A DNA stretch of 61,291 nt from Bacillota bacterium (GCA_021805735.1 JAJZEE010000005.1:1-61291), one strand, 5' to 3'. Counted from the stretch's first letter, positions 25,842 through 35,095 are shown. Translations and numbers: made by a program. The notes: a model not told the origin generated them from the sequence alone.

Positions 25842-26662
25842 CCATGCGCGGCCAGAGTGCAATCGAACAGGCGATTCGAAACTGCTCCAAACGCACCGCA
25901 TTTATTCCCTTTGTCTCCGCAGGCGATCCCAATGAAGACGTCAGTTATCGAATTCTATTGGAACTGGCCCAGTTCTCTGACGTCATCGAAGTCGGCATTC
26001 CATATTCCGATCCATTGGCGGACGGTCCGGCGATCCAGGCGGGTTCCCTGCGCGCCCTTCAGGCTGGCATGACGTTGCCAAAAGCGCTTCGCCTCATTGC
26101 CCGTGTACGCGCGGTCAGCGATGTTCCGCTTGTTGTCTTCACTTACGTGAACCCCGTGGTGCAGTACGGTGTGGATGCACTGATGCAGGCTTGCGCAGAT
26201 GCCGGGGCCGATGGCCTGATTATTCCTGACCTGCCTTTTGAGGAGAGTGCGGAAACGCGTGAAGCCGCCGTCCGTCACGATCTTGCCCTGATTCCGCTTA
26301 TTTCGCTGACCAGTCATGAGCGGGTGCAAATGATTGCCGCCAGCGCCACCGGATTTGCTTACTGCGTTTCATCACTGGGAGTCACCGGTGAACGCGCTTC
26401 GTTTGCCACGGAACTGCGCGCCTTTGTGGACGCGGTAAAGAGGGCCAGTTCCGTGCCTGTAGCGGTGGGGTTTGGCGTGAGCAGCCCGCTGCATGTGCGA
26501 GAACTCGCTGAGTTCGCCGATGGCGTGATCGTCGGGAGCGCAATCGTAAAGCGCTGTGAAGACATACAAAACGCTCTGTCGAGTGGAGACGCTGCGCGCC
26601 TCGACGATTCCATTGAGGCGCTGTCCCAATTTGCGCGTGAACTTTCAGAGGCAGGTCGCTAA
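25838..26662 (+). CDS. trpA: Tryptophan synthase alpha chain
   Basis: 274 residues. Splits indole-3-glycerol phosphate and channels indole to TrpB. Active-site Glu is in [15 protein letters not shown] and Asp in [32 protein letters not shown] is the phosphate-binding part. ATG 25838 overlaps the trpB stop; a second ATG two codons on is possible. tyrA follows after 15 bases. Confidence 0.97.
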   Translation: MTMRGQSAIEQAIRNCSKRTAFIPFVSAGDPNEDVSYRILLELAQFSDVIEVGIPYSDPLADGPAIQAGSLRALQAGMTLPKALRLIARVRAVSDVPLVVFTYVNPVVQYGVDALMQACADAGADGLIIPDLPFEESAETREAAVRHDLALIPLISLTSHERVQMIAASATGFAYCVSSLGVTGERASFATELRAFVDAVKRASSVPVAVGFGVSSPLHVRELAEFADGVIVGSAIVKRCEDIQNALSSGDAARLDDSIEALSQFARELSEAGR

Positions 26663-26677
26663 AGGAGACTCGAACCA

Positions 26678-27799
26678 TTGACAGCAGGCAGGCAGTTTCA
26701 CAGAGTGTGCGTCATCGGGTGCGGACTGATCGGCGGATCGCTCGCTTTTGCGCTGAAACAGACAGGGATGGTCAACCATGTCATCGGCTATGACGTGGAT
26801 CGCAGAACGCTTCGCGCCGCGCTTGAACGAGGGGCCATCGATGAAACTGCGGAGCGGCTTGACGCGGCTTTGCAAGGCGCCGATCTCGTCGTCATTGCGG
26901 CGCCTGTGCCAACGACGATCATTTTATTGAAGGACATTGCGCGCCACGAGTCATTATTGGCTGAAGGCGCCATCATCACTGACGTCGGCGGCACCAAGAG
27001 ACGCGTGATGGACACAGCACAACAGTTATTTGCCCGCTGTGAGTTCATCGGCGGCCATCCGATGGCAGGTTCTGAAAAATCCGGCATTCTCGCCGCCAAT
27101 GCCCGACTGTTAGAAAACGCGGTGTACGTGCTCACGCCAATGGACAGTACGGATTCCCAGGCATTCCTCGCTTTGAGTACTCTCATCCAGGCTACAGGCG
27201 CGCGAGTACACCGCATGGGCGCGCACCAGCATGATCGTGTGGTGGCCTCCATCAGCCATGTGCCGCACTTGATTGCCGCCGCTTTAGTCAACCAGGTGCG
27301 CGTGCGCGCGGACACGGACCCGTCGCACACTGAATTGGCTGCAGGAGGGTTTCGCGACATTACCCGCATAGCTTCAAGCGATCCGCTGCTGTGGCGCGAC
27401 ATGACCCTTGAGAATCACAGTGAGATCGTGCCGATCCTGGATGACTGGATCTCAGCGGTCACCAGTCTAAAAATGGCGGTCATCGCCAACGACGGGGATG
27501 CGCTGACGGAATTCTTTCGTCTGGCGCGGCAGTTTCGCGACGCCATACCGGCAAAGGCAACGGGAGCCATCAGAGCTGTGTTCTCGATTACCGTGTCAGT
27601 TCCAGATGAACCCGGACTGATCGGCAAGATTGCCACCCTTCTCGGGGAGGCGGACATCAGTATTCGCAACATCGGAATCATGGAGAGTCGTGAAGGCGAC
27701 GACGGGCAGTTGCTTCTGCAGTTTGATACTTCACAGTTTTGCGGACAAGCGGCCAGTCTCTTGCGGTCATGCGGTTATATTGTCACGGACCGGGAGTAA
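26678..27799 (+). CDS. tyrA: Prephenate dehydrogenase with C-terminal ACT domain
   Basis: 373 residues. Oxidatively decarboxylates prephenate to 4-hydroxyphenylpyruvate for tyrosine. The NAD-binding GCGLIGGSLAFALK is at about residue 14, DVGGTKRRVMDTAQ and FIGGHPMAGSEKSGI mark the catalytic region, and residues about 300-373 (FSITVSVPDEPGLIGKIATL) form an ACT domain for tyrosine feedback. The TTG start at 26678 is set by AAAGGAG 10 bases upstream. In B. subtilis hisC lies between trpA and tyrA; here it is absent. Confidence 0.95.
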   Translation: MTAGRQFHRVCVIGCGLIGGSLAFALKQTGMVNHVIGYDVDRRTLRAALERGAIDETAERLDAALQGADLVVIAAPVPTTIILLKDIARHESLLAEGAIITDVGGTKRRVMDTAQQLFARCEFIGGHPMAGSEKSGILAANARLLENAVYVLTPMDSTDSQAFLALSTLIQATGARVHRMGAHQHDRVVASISHVPHLIAAALVNQVRVRADTDPSHTELAAGGFRDITRIASSDPLLWRDMTLENHSEIVPILDDWISAVTSLKMAVIANDGDALTEFFRLARQFRDAIPAKATGAIRAVFSITVSVPDEPGLIGKIATLLGEADISIRNIGIMESREGDDGQLLLQFDTSQFCGQAASLLRSCGYIVTDRE

Positions 27800-27909
27800 A
27801 TTTGGTCATCGTTGCGATCACTGCCGTATTGACTTCCGAACGCTCGGTCGAGTATGATCGATTCGGGATGTGCAATGTAGTTTCTCTCCACTCCTATAAT
27901 CTCTCTCTT

Positions 27910-27939
27910 GACTCGCATGGATCAGGCGAGTCCTTTTTT
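27910..27939 (+). terminator. Intrinsic terminator of the trp-tyrA operon
   Basis: GACTCGC (27910-27916) pairs with GCGAGTC (27926-27932) around a 9-base loop, followed by CTTTTTTA. It lies 110 bases after the tyrA stop. Confidence 0.85.
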
Positions 27940-28016
27940 ATTCCTGAAAGCGTATACGAGATGGTTGCTTGGCGCATGATACCCTAAGGAAAGATGGATA
28001 ACATTGGGGTGCCCTC

Positions 28017-29693
28017 ATGCGTTTGTCCGAATGCCTCAACCAGAGTGACATCAGTCGACTGCGCCGAATCGCGGTGCGTCAGGCGATTTCGTGTTCTTTG
28101 TATTCGAAAAATGCATTGCTGCAAGCGATTCTCACTTCCTATGCCGAACCGGAACATGTTCCCACGCGATTACAAAGCATCTCACGGGAGGCGCTTTCGG
28201 CCATTCAGGAAATTGCCCTCGATGGGCGTCTCTGCTATGCCCAAGAGGAACTCTTCGCCATGCTCCATCGAGTGACTCCAGCACAGGAAGCCAGCCGCGA
28301 TCAAGAAAATAGCACCCTGACGCTGCTCAGTGAACTGCTTGAAGAGGGCATGGTGTTTGAACTTGGCAGCCCTTCGCGCAGGACGTACGTCTGCCCGATC
28401 GATGTGTGGAAGCGTCTGTCCGCCATCACTGCCAAAAACTTGCGCGATACGGTGCAGCGCTACGTTCATGAACCCGCCGTGTATCGTTTCGATGGTTCGG
28501 CCATGGCCCGCGACGCCGTCACATGTCTGCTGTTTTTCGCCAGACAGGATGTAAAATTGACTCAGGATGGAGTAATATTCAAACGGCAACAGAGTCAACT
28601 CCTGCAACTTTTGGAAATCGCAGAAGAACCATTGCCGACGCAAACAGGATGGCGGTTTGGCTTTGGACGGCGATTTCACGATTATCCTGAGCGCTTTGCC
28701 CTGATCTATGATCATCTGTGCGACGAGGGCTGTATCATTGAAGATCCTCAGGGCCAGCTGGGTGTGGACAGAGATGCGAGCGCCGCCTACATGACTCGCG
28801 CCGAAGACGAACGCGCTCGAGCCTTGGTCCGTTTCTATGTTCGCACCTATCGCGGCGCGATCCGGACGCTGGCCAGAGTAGTGGCAAGGATCGGGAGACT
28901 GACCGCGCGCGACTGGGTCTATGGCGAATCCATGCTGCATGCGCTGGGCGATCTGGTCACTGACTACTACTATGAGCCAAGAGCCAGCGTGTATGAGTGG
29001 CGTGTCATGCAAATGCTTGTGTGTCTGGGCGTACTGATGAAAGGCCAGGGGGAGAATGGCGCGCCTGTCTACAAAATGTCAGAACCAGGGTCTCTCTGGC
29101 TGAATCATTCGGAAGAATTGGACCCAGGTGAAACCGATCAGTCCATGATGCCTGCCGCTGTGATTCAACCGACATTTGACATTCTGCTTCCTGCGGAAAG
29201 CGACTCCATAGTGGGCTGGGATCTTCAGCAGGTGGCCGTTTCAGTGACACGGGATCGCATGTGCGTCTATCGGTTAACGCGCGACAGCATCTATATCGCC
29301 TTACAGGCCGGTTGGACGGAGGGGCGTCTGCTCGAATTTCTTTCCCGCGTCAGCGGCAACTGCATTCCTGGCAACGTCGAACACACCATCCGAGGATGGT
29401 GTGAAGAGTATGGCCGAGTCAGTCTGCTTGTGTGCTGCGTCCTGAACTGCCGGGATGAACAGACCCTCGCGGAAATCGAACACCTGCCCCCTGTTCACGA
29501 CAGGCACATTGGGCGATTCGGAGAACTGGCGCTGGCATTTAGTCCGAATCAGTTGCAAGATCTGTTTGCGCTGCTCAAAAAACTTGGTTATCTGGTGAAG
29601 ACTACTGTAACGGACGCGTCGGAAAAGAACGACCCTCAAGCCAATGCCGTTGCTGCACTGGGAAAATCAGCGGTCAACGCGCGAAGAAGATGA
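28017..29693 (+). CDS. Helicase-associated (XPB/Ssl2 N-terminal-like) domain protein
   Basis: 558 residues without Walker A or DEAD/H motifs. The C-terminal third (about 380-540: VIQPTFDILLPAES, YRLTRDSIYIALQAGWTEGR, LEFLSRVSGNCIPGNVEHTI) matches the helicase-associated domain seen at the N-terminus of XPB/Ssl2-like proteins, here as a stand-alone protein. The N-terminal part is helical, perhaps winged-helix repeats. Its role is unknown, possibly DNA repair or transcription. The ribosome-binding site before ATG 28017 is weak. It stands alone after the tyrA terminator. Confidence 0.75.
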   Translation: MRLSECLNQSDISRLRRIAVRQAISCSLYSKNALLQAILTSYAEPEHVPTRLQSISREALSAIQEIALDGRLCYAQEELFAMLHRVTPAQEASRDQENSTLTLLSELLEEGMVFELGSPSRRTYVCPIDVWKRLSAITAKNLRDTVQRYVHEPAVYRFDGSAMARDAVTCLLFFARQDVKLTQDGVIFKRQQSQLLQLLEIAEEPLPTQTGWRFGFGRRFHDYPERFALIYDHLCDEGCIIEDPQGQLGVDRDASAAYMTRAEDERARALVRFYVRTYRGAIRTLARVVARIGRLTARDWVYGESMLHALGDLVTDYYYEPRASVYEWRVMQMLVCLGVLMKGQGENGAPVYKMSEPGSLWLNHSEELDPGETDQSMMPAAVIQPTFDILLPAESDSIVGWDLQQVAVSVTRDRMCVYRLTRDSIYIALQAGWTEGRLLEFLSRVSGNCIPGNVEHTIRGWCEEYGRVSLLVCCVLNCRDEQTLAEIEHLPPVHDRHIGRFGELALAFSPNQLQDLFALLKKLGYLVKTTVTDASEKNDPQANAVAALGKSAVNARRR

Positions 29694-30036
29694 CAGCGCA
29701 TGAATCGCCGACAGCCACGAATCCCGCCGTGATCGGCGATGAAACGGCGCAGTTCCCGACCACCTTCTCACCGCCTCCATTCCGGTAATCCTCCGTTCCG
29801 GTAATCCTCCACGACCGCATCCATAGCCAAATAGGCGCGCCACAAAGCATTCGTCTCACTCACTGTCCGCGACGAATGCTGTCTTTTCCTGTGCTCAATG
29901 TGTCGGGGAATTTATTCTTTCGCAGGAGGAAAGCGACCAGGCGTTGGCGAATACATGATATAAAGCGCAGACAGTTCTCACTTCTCGGCGGGCCATGGAC
30001 CGTGTTTTTGCAAGCAGATACGGGAGGGGTGCGGTC
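29694..30036. other. Gene-free region upstream of ypiB
   Basis: 343 bases with no credible gene. It holds a 16-base tandem duplication (listed separately) and a TATAAA box at 29959-29964 preceded by TTGGCG, though the spacing between the two is too short for a normal sigma-A promoter. A strong GGAGGGG ribosome-binding site for ypiB is at its end. Confidence 0.4.
29781..29811 (+). repeat. Two tandem TTCCGGTAATCCTCC units
   Basis: TTCCGGTAATCCTCC occurs at 29781-29795 and again at 29797-29811, a perfect 15-base unit with 16-base period. There is no coding context; slippage duplication is the simplest reading. Confidence 0.8.
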
Positions 30037-30591
30037 ATGAAAGACATGATCACAGGTGCGGATAAAAAACAGTTCATCAAGTGGTTTCTCGAACACTACG
30101 AACTGAAGAATCCGGAGGCGGAGTGGTTGCTTCAGTACCTCTACTCCAGCGAGCAATTGTTGGCAAGAGTGCACTTCACAGAGCACTTTCGCAGTTCGCC
30201 GAAGGCGCTGCTCATGTCAACCACCTGCGTTCAGATGACGGCCTTCAAGTTTTACAAAAACAAGCGTGTCACTTCTGACGTCGAAAAGGCGTTTTTAGAT
30301 GTACACAGCCACCCTGAGGAAGACATCTATGTCACTCTATACTTTAACGGACGCAATACCTGCTCCCGCTATCTGGCGGTTCTCGAAGAGGTCGAAGAGC
30401 CGAAGCCAACGGTTACGGGCACTGAGGCGCTCATCGCGTTGCAGGCCGAACTCGTCCTTGATCAGATTGAACGCGAATGGCGGCGCGAACGATATGATCG
30501 GGAGATTGACGCCGCTCTTGTCAACGGCGACCGCGCCGCCTTTTTTCGTCTCGCGGCCGAATACGCCAAATTTGTGGACGCGCGACAGTGA
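30037..30591 (+). CDS. ypiB: YpiB family protein (UPF0302)
   Basis: 184 residues, matching the YpiB/UPF0302 family by the N-terminal KKQFIKWFLEHYELKNPEAE, WLLQYLYSSEQLLARVHF and the C-terminal ALVNGDRAAFFRLAAEY. The molecular function is not well defined. ATG 30037 after GGAGGGG is preferred to the in-frame ATG at 29995. In B. subtilis ypiB follows ypiA between aroE and qcrABC; here ypiA, aroE and qcrABC are missing. Confidence 0.88.
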   Translation: MKDMITGADKKQFIKWFLEHYELKNPEAEWLLQYLYSSEQLLARVHFTEHFRSSPKALLMSTTCVQMTAFKFYKNKRVTSDVEKAFLDVHSHPEEDIYVTLYFNGRNTCSRYLAVLEEVEEPKPTVTGTEALIALQAELVLDQIEREWRRERYDREIDAALVNGDRAAFFRLAAEYAKFVDARQ

Positions 30592-30610
30592 AATTGTCGC
30601 GATTCTGGCG

Positions 30611-30639
30611 TTGCAACATTGATGTAAATGAGGTAATAT
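30611..30639 (+). promoter_or_regulatory. Sigma-A type promoter for the riboswitch transcript
   Basis: TTGCAA (30611-30616) and TAATAT (30634-30639) are separated by 17 bases. The start of transcription would fall around 30646, about 30 bases ahead of the aptamer. Confidence 0.65.
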
Positions 30640-30674
30640 AACCGTTAAGCGGCGCGCCGCCCAATTTTATAGTA

Positions 30675-30795
30675 CACGCTCAATTCCGATTCTCGGAAGC
30701 GGGGGAACCAAGCAATTGGGGTGAATTCGGTGAACAACCGATAGGGGAACTCTCAACCCGAACCCGTCAGCTAACCTCGTCAGCGGAAAGAGGGG
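30675..30795 (+). ncRNA. c-di-AMP riboswitch aptamer (ydaO/yuaA type)
   Basis: The conserved blocks of the ydaO class appear in the right order: GGGGGAACC (30701-30709), TTGGGGTGAAT (30717-30727), a GATAGGGG segment (30740-30747), and the hallmark AACCCGTCAGCTAACCTCGT (30761-30780). CGCT (30677-30680) can pair with AGCG (30782-30785) to close the aptamer. This class binds cyclic di-AMP, normally switching genes for cell-wall remodelling, K+ or osmolyte handling off when c-di-AMP is high. Here it precedes an uncharacterised 161-aa protein. Confidence 0.95.
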
Positions 30796-30837
30796 TGAAC
30801 GGTTATGTCGATAACCTTCTCCGTCCAGTTCGCGCTT

Positions 30838-30872
30838 CCGTGACCTATATGATCACGGTTTTCTGTTTTTTT
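30838..30872 (+). terminator. Riboswitch expression-platform terminator
   Basis: CCGTGA (30838-30843) pairs with TCACGG (30853-30858), followed by TTTTCTGTTTTTTT. It lies between aptamer and start codon, the expected layout for an OFF switch acting by premature termination. Confidence 0.85.
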
Positions 30873-30903
30873 CAGACTATAACGCGAAAAAGGGGAGACA
30901 GAC

Positions 30904-31389
30904 ATGACTTTGCAAGTTGAGATTGGCGAAGGAATCAAGCACGGGATCGCACTGGAAAACACATCTTCAGAAACGTGCATCTGTTCGGTCGTCACGCACG
31001 AAGTGACGATGCACTGCAATGGGTTAACCAGCGATCTGGAACGCATTGAGAGCATTCCGGCCATCGCGCGACGCGTGGTCACAGGGGTATATGAGAGTCA
31101 CGTTCCGTTTCACTCGTTTGCCATCGCGGAGTTGACTCGTGGGATTTTGCACGGACTTGTCTGCGTGGGGTTAGACGTATCGTATGTAACCCGTCCTGCC
31201 ACCAAAGGCATTCGAGAGGGCATCTCGCTGCTCGACGAGTATTCGCCGGAGGCCGAACAGGCGATCCGTGAAGGCGTGCGTCAGGCCCTGGAGGATCTGG
31301 GCATGAAACGTCTGGAAGAAGACCACTCGCTGGACCTGCCCGGTTTTTTCCTCAACCAGACCCTAATGTTCGGTGAGGCCGTGTACTAA
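30904..31389 (+). CDS. Unrecognised protein under c-di-AMP riboswitch control (161 aa)
   Basis: ATG 30904 follows AAAAGGGGAGA. The protein appears soluble, with no signal peptide or membrane helix. It starts MTLQVEIGEGIKHGIALE, has a central His-containing segment (ESHVPFHSFAIAEL, then GILHGLVCVGLDVSYV) and an acidic helical C-terminal half (SPEAEQAIREGVRQALEDLG). I recognise no family; there is a very faint likeness to HutP-type proteins around the H-x-F-A segment that I do not trust. It is the only gene between the riboswitch and a terminator, so it is the sole target. Confidence 0.85.
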   Translation: MTLQVEIGEGIKHGIALENTSSETCICSVVTHEVTMHCNGLTSDLERIESIPAIARRVVTGVYESHVPFHSFAIAELTRGILHGLVCVGLDVSYVTRPATKGIREGISLLDEYSPEAEQAIREGVRQALEDLGMKRLEEDHSLDLPGFFLNQTLMFGEAVY

Positions 31390-31483
31390 CGGAACTATCG
31401 TGGCACACGCTTCACACAGACCAAGCAACATCCCTCTTACCTGTTTGTTTCCAGTGACAACTGTGTTCGCTCCGCACCTTGCC

Positions 31484-31519
31484 AGAAACCGCCGATCCTG
31501 AAGGAAAGGCGGTTTCTTT
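31484..31519 (+). terminator. Intrinsic terminator after the riboswitch gene
   Basis: AGAAACCGCC (31484-31493) pairs with GGCGGTTTCT (31508-31517) around a 14-base loop, ending TT. It closes the riboswitch transcript about 95 bases past the stop. Confidence 0.85.
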
Positions 31520-31568
31520 ACGCATGAAACCACCTGGCTGCGCGCATACTGCGAACCGAGGTGACCCG

Positions 31569-32273
31569 ATGGAACAACGGTGGGCGACAGTCATAAGCAT
31601 GGTGAAAAAGCGCAAGGTCCTGTACATCATACTCGGGGTCAATATCGTAGGCGCCGTGTTTGGGTTCGTTTGGTACGAGGGCCAGTTGGCGAGAACACTG
31701 TGGTACTTCCGACCATTTGTGCCTGACAGTCCGTTGTCGGCGCTCTGTTTCGCCATCGCCTTGGCTGGCTTCCTCTGGCCGCCTCGTCATGCGTATGCGC
31801 GACGCCTGATTCCCTTTATAGCGGCGGTCGCCGTCACCTGGCTGCCAAAATACGGGCTGTGGTGTGTCTTTGTTCTCTTGTGGGAGTGGACCCGACTGCA
31901 TTCACTGCCACTTGCGACCTGGGTCCTGATCGGCTCCCATATGGGGATGGCGATGGAAGCTTTGTTAGTAACCCGTATGGTTCCGCTGTTGCGATTTTCG
32001 CGAGAACATCTGGCGGTGGCGGCTGTCGCCATGTTGTTGAACGACTATGCGGACTACGTGTACCGCGTATTTCCGTATCTTCCTTATAACGACATGTTGC
32101 CGTTTATGACGGTCTTCACTCCACTTCTGTCCGTGGCCATCCTCGCCGCGTGGTGGCGCGTGACCCCGTCGACTCTCGATCACAGTTCCGCCAGCGGCGA
32201 TGATGTTTTCCAAAACGAGGCAGACGCACACCAACGCGAGACCTGCGTCTCAGCGACTGAACCCTTCCCCTAA
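31569..32273 (+). CDS. ypjA: YpjA family membrane protein (DUF1405)
   Basis: 234 residues with about six transmembrane helices and the DUF1405 pattern WYEGQLARTLWYFRPFVPDS, KYGLWCVFVLLWEW and a conserved NDYADYVYR near residue 160. Function unknown. ATG 31569 follows GAGGTGA; the in-frame ATG at 31479 lies within the preceding terminator. Its last 24 bases overlap the end of the convergent YitT-family gene. Confidence 0.88.
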   Translation: MEQRWATVISMVKKRKVLYIILGVNIVGAVFGFVWYEGQLARTLWYFRPFVPDSPLSALCFAIALAGFLWPPRHAYARRLIPFIAAVAVTWLPKYGLWCVFVLLWEWTRLHSLPLATWVLIGSHMGMAMEALLVTRMVPLLRFSREHLAVAAVAMLLNDYADYVYRVFPYLPYNDMLPFMTVFTPLLSVAILAAWWRVTPSTLDHSSASGDDVFQNEADAHQRETCVSATEPFP

Positions 32274-33074
32274 GACGTCGTGAACGTCATTTAGCACGAT
32301 GAACGCTCTGTCATCCAATGCATGTACGAGTTTCTGAAGACGAATCACCTCGTCCCGGCTGACGACACAGTACACGATCTGTTTGTCCTCGCCGGTGAAC
32401 CCGCCCTGACCGTTTAGAAATGTGGTACCACGACCCATTTCCTCGTGAATGACGCTTGCGATCTGTGTTGAGCGATCACTGATAATAATTGCGGCTCTCG
32501 AGGAAGAAATCCCTTCGATCACAAAGTCGATCACGCGGCTGGCCGCAAAAAGAGCAACCAGGGAGTACATGGCTGTCTCCTGGCCAATCACGATGGCAAC
32601 CAGGGCAATGACGACGACATCGGAGGTAAAAAGGATTCGGCCCATGGAATACCTCAGATAATGCCTCGCGATCCGAGCCAGTATATCGACGCCGCCCGTT
32701 GTTCCGCCGCTGCGAAAGATAATGCCGAGACCGGCGCCGCAGATGACCCCGCCGTAGAGAGCGGCCAACAGTCGATCATGCACAGGTTCCAGAGCGTGCT
32801 GTGTTACAATCGAGAAAACGGATACCGCAACCACGCCCAACATCGTTTTTACGATAAAAGACTTGCCAAAAAACCGCCAACCCAAAATCAGAACTGGAAT
32901 GTTCAAGATAAAAAAGGATAGCCCTATAGGCACATGGAGCCTGTACAGAGCCACAATCGACAAACCCACGAATCCGCCTTCCGCGAGGTGATTGCCAACG
33001 ATAAAGGCGTTCAGTCCCAACGAGTACACGAGCGCTCCAAACGCGATCAACAAATAAGGCAATAGCCGCTTCAC
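32250..33074 (-). CDS. YitT family membrane protein (YpjC-like)
   Basis: 274 residues: five N-terminal membrane helices followed by a soluble DUF2179 domain (about 205-270, TTFLNGQGGFTGEDKQIVYC then IVLNDVHDVLGEGF). FRSGGTTGGVDILARI is the typical YitT motif. The family is uncharacterised membrane proteins, often several per Bacillales genome; YpjC occupies a similar place in B. subtilis. It overlaps the convergent ypjA 3' end. Confidence 0.88.
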   Translation of the reverse strand: MKRLLPYLLIAFGALVYSLGLNAFIVGNHLAEGGFVGLSIVALYRLHVPIGLSFFILNIPVLILGWRFFGKSFIVKTMLGVVAVSVFSIVTQHALEPVHDRLLAALYGGVICGAGLGIIFRSGGTTGGVDILARIARHYLRYSMGRILFTSDVVVIALVAIVIGQETAMYSLVALFAASRVIDFVIEGISSSRAAIIISDRSTQIASVIHEEMGRGTTFLNGQGGFTGEDKQIVYCVVSRDEVIRLQKLVHALDDRAFIVLNDVHDVLGEGFSR

Positions 33075-33141
33075 GCACCCACGCTCCCCAAGACTTCCTC
33101 TGTCTCATTATAGAGATAGTTCAGGAGACGGGCAAAACAAT

Positions 33142-34200
33142 CTATAGCTTGAAGATCCGCCTTTCACTGAGAAGAAGAACGATAAGGATCAACAACCCCA
33201 CATACCCAAAAAGAGGGTAGGCGACACTCACTATGGGGGCAAACCCGACTTGGCACACGCCAAAAGCAACGGTCAAAATGATCGCTGCAGCAGGCAGAAA
33301 ATAACGCGGATTTCCCGCTGTGAGTTCACTGGCCATGCCAAACAGGTTGCCCAAGAGCGTGGAGTAGATCTCGCCCCACAGGACCCACGCAAATCCGTAG
33401 CGAAGCATAGGGGGTAGACGTTGGGCGATATAACCCATGGGTACTTCGAATGCAAACACGTGTGGATAGATCGAGACAAGCAGGAGATGCAAAATAAGCA
33501 GCAATACCGTGAGCCCCACTGCGCCTAGAAGGGCTCCCGCCGTCAGAATCTTTGCGCTTCCTGGAACCTGGCCTAACGGCACGAGCACGGTCAAGGACAG
33601 ACCGATATTAAATCCCGCGTATGTGCAGGCAGACACCAGCAGCCGCCACGGAGAGACAACCGTGGACACTGCGGGAGAGGGCGGCAGAACCATGTGGCCA
33701 GTGCGCCAGAATGTCAGGAATCCAATGGTCATGACAATACCGATCATAAGAGGAACGATGATTGAGTTCGCCGACATCATGCCGCGCATGCCCGCCATCA
33801 GCGTCGCAAAGGTCAGACCGGCGGTCAAGAGAGCCCCCGCAAAAAAGGGAATTCCAAATTGTTCGTATAGCAACGCGCCGCTGCCGGCCAGCATGGCGAC
33901 GGTCACGCCAAACAGCAGGACCATGAGCAAAACGCTCAGCGCTTGCCTGGATCGAGGACTCATGCAGTCAGCGGCCACCTCGCCAAATGTGCGGACGCCG
34001 TGGGCTCTTCCAACTGACAGGGCATAAAAACCGAGCGCAAAGAACAGCACGCCAGTCAGTCCAATGGCTGCCAGCGCTCCGGAACCAAAACGAGTGAAGA
34101 ACTGAAGCACTTCCTGCCCCGAGGCGAAGCCGGCTCCCACGACCGTTCCTATGTATGTTGCCGCAATCTGCAAAGCGACTCCGATTTCACCCTTGCGCAT
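33142..34200 (-). CDS. YkvI family membrane protein
   Basis: 352 residues, about ten transmembrane helices, with the YkvI-like opening AATYIGTVVGAGFASGQEVL (an amino-acid/polyamine/organocation-type fold). Related proteins are poorly characterised transporters; the substrate is not known. Start ATG 34200 follows AGGAGGTG. It is divergent from uppP, with 107 bases between starts. Confidence 0.85.
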   Translation of the reverse strand: MRKGEIGVALQIAATYIGTVVGAGFASGQEVLQFFTRFGSGALAAIGLTGVLFFALGFYALSVGRAHGVRTFGEVAADCMSPRSRQALSVLLMVLLFGVTVAMLAGSGALLYEQFGIPFFAGALLTAGLTFATLMAGMRGMMSANSIIVPLMIGIVMTIGFLTFWRTGHMVLPPSPAVSTVVSPWRLLVSACTYAGFNIGLSLTVLVPLGQVPGSAKILTAGALLGAVGLTVLLLILHLLLVSIYPHVFAFEVPMGYIAQRLPPMLRYGFAWVLWGEIYSTLLGNLFGMASELTAGNPRYFLPAAAIILTVAFGVCQVGFAPIVSVAYPLFGYVGLLILIVLLLSERRIFKL

Positions 34201-34307
34201 AATGCCACCTCCTGTCTTCTCGCTATACTCTCAGAGACTGCCAAACAAACATGCGGCTTGTACTGTTCAGCCTGGGACAACCATAGAATGTGGCAGGAGG
34301 TGAATCT

Positions 34308-35090
34308 ATGACCGTTATTCAGGCGACGATTCTGGGTGCTCTGCAGGGGGTGACAGAGTTTTTGCCGATCAGCAGTTCGGGTCATCTTGTGCTGGCGCAA
34401 AAAATGATGCATGTACCAGGTAGTTCACTGAGTTTCGACGTATTTCTTCATTTCGGCACGCTGTTGGCCGTTCTGTTCGCCTTTCGCCGTGATATCTCAA
34501 CCCTGCTCACGAAACCCCGTGACCGATTACTGCGGCTGCTGCTTGTTTCAACTCTGCCAACTGTCGCGATTGGCCTGGTGTTTGAACGGACCATTGAACT
34601 AGTCTTTCACTCCGGAGCGACACTGGGGATTGAGTTTGTCATCACCGGACTTTTACTGCTCTACGTGGAGGCCGCAGTAGTGCCTGGACGACTCCAGGCG
34701 CGAGACATCAGCTACCGCCGCGCATTTTGGATCGGAATGGCGCAGGGCGCCGCCATACTCCCGGCGTTGTCGCGCTCCGGACTGACACTTTGCGCATCAC
34801 TCGGCGCAGGTGTTGAACGTCAGGAAGCCGTGAGATATTCCTTCTTGCTGTCCGTTCCCATCATCCTTGGAGCAACCGTACTGGAACTAAAGAACTTCGG
34901 TCCGTTTGCATGGAGCGCGTCTTTGCCGCTCCTTTGTGGAATGATCGCGAGCGCGCTGACAGGCTACGCGGCGATTCGGTATCTGTTGCGTTTCATTAAA
35001 GCGAGGAGTTTGCGCCCGTTTGGCTATTATGTGATCGCGCTTGGACTGCTTGTGATCGCTGATCAATGGCTCACACATCGCTTCTTTTGA
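34308..35090 (+). CDS. uppP: Undecaprenyl-diphosphate phosphatase
   Basis: 260 residues of the BacA/UppP family, recycling the lipid carrier undecaprenyl pyrophosphate for cell-wall synthesis and giving low-level bacitracin resistance. The two signature regions are LQGVTEFLPISSSGHLVLAQ near residue 11 and ILPALSRSGLTLCASLGAG near residue 155, the latter holding the catalytic Ser/Arg. ATG 34308 follows AGGAGGTGA. A strong terminator lies 6 bases after the stop. Confidence 0.95.
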   Translation: MTVIQATILGALQGVTEFLPISSSGHLVLAQKMMHVPGSSLSFDVFLHFGTLLAVLFAFRRDISTLLTKPRDRLLRLLLVSTLPTVAIGLVFERTIELVFHSGATLGIEFVITGLLLLYVEAAVVPGRLQARDISYRRAFWIGMAQGAAILPALSRSGLTLCASLGAGVERQEAVRYSFLLSVPIILGATVLELKNFGPFAWSASLPLLCGMIASALTGYAAIRYLLRFIKARSLRPFGYYVIALGLLVIADQWLTHRFF

Positions 35091-35095
35091 TTGAC

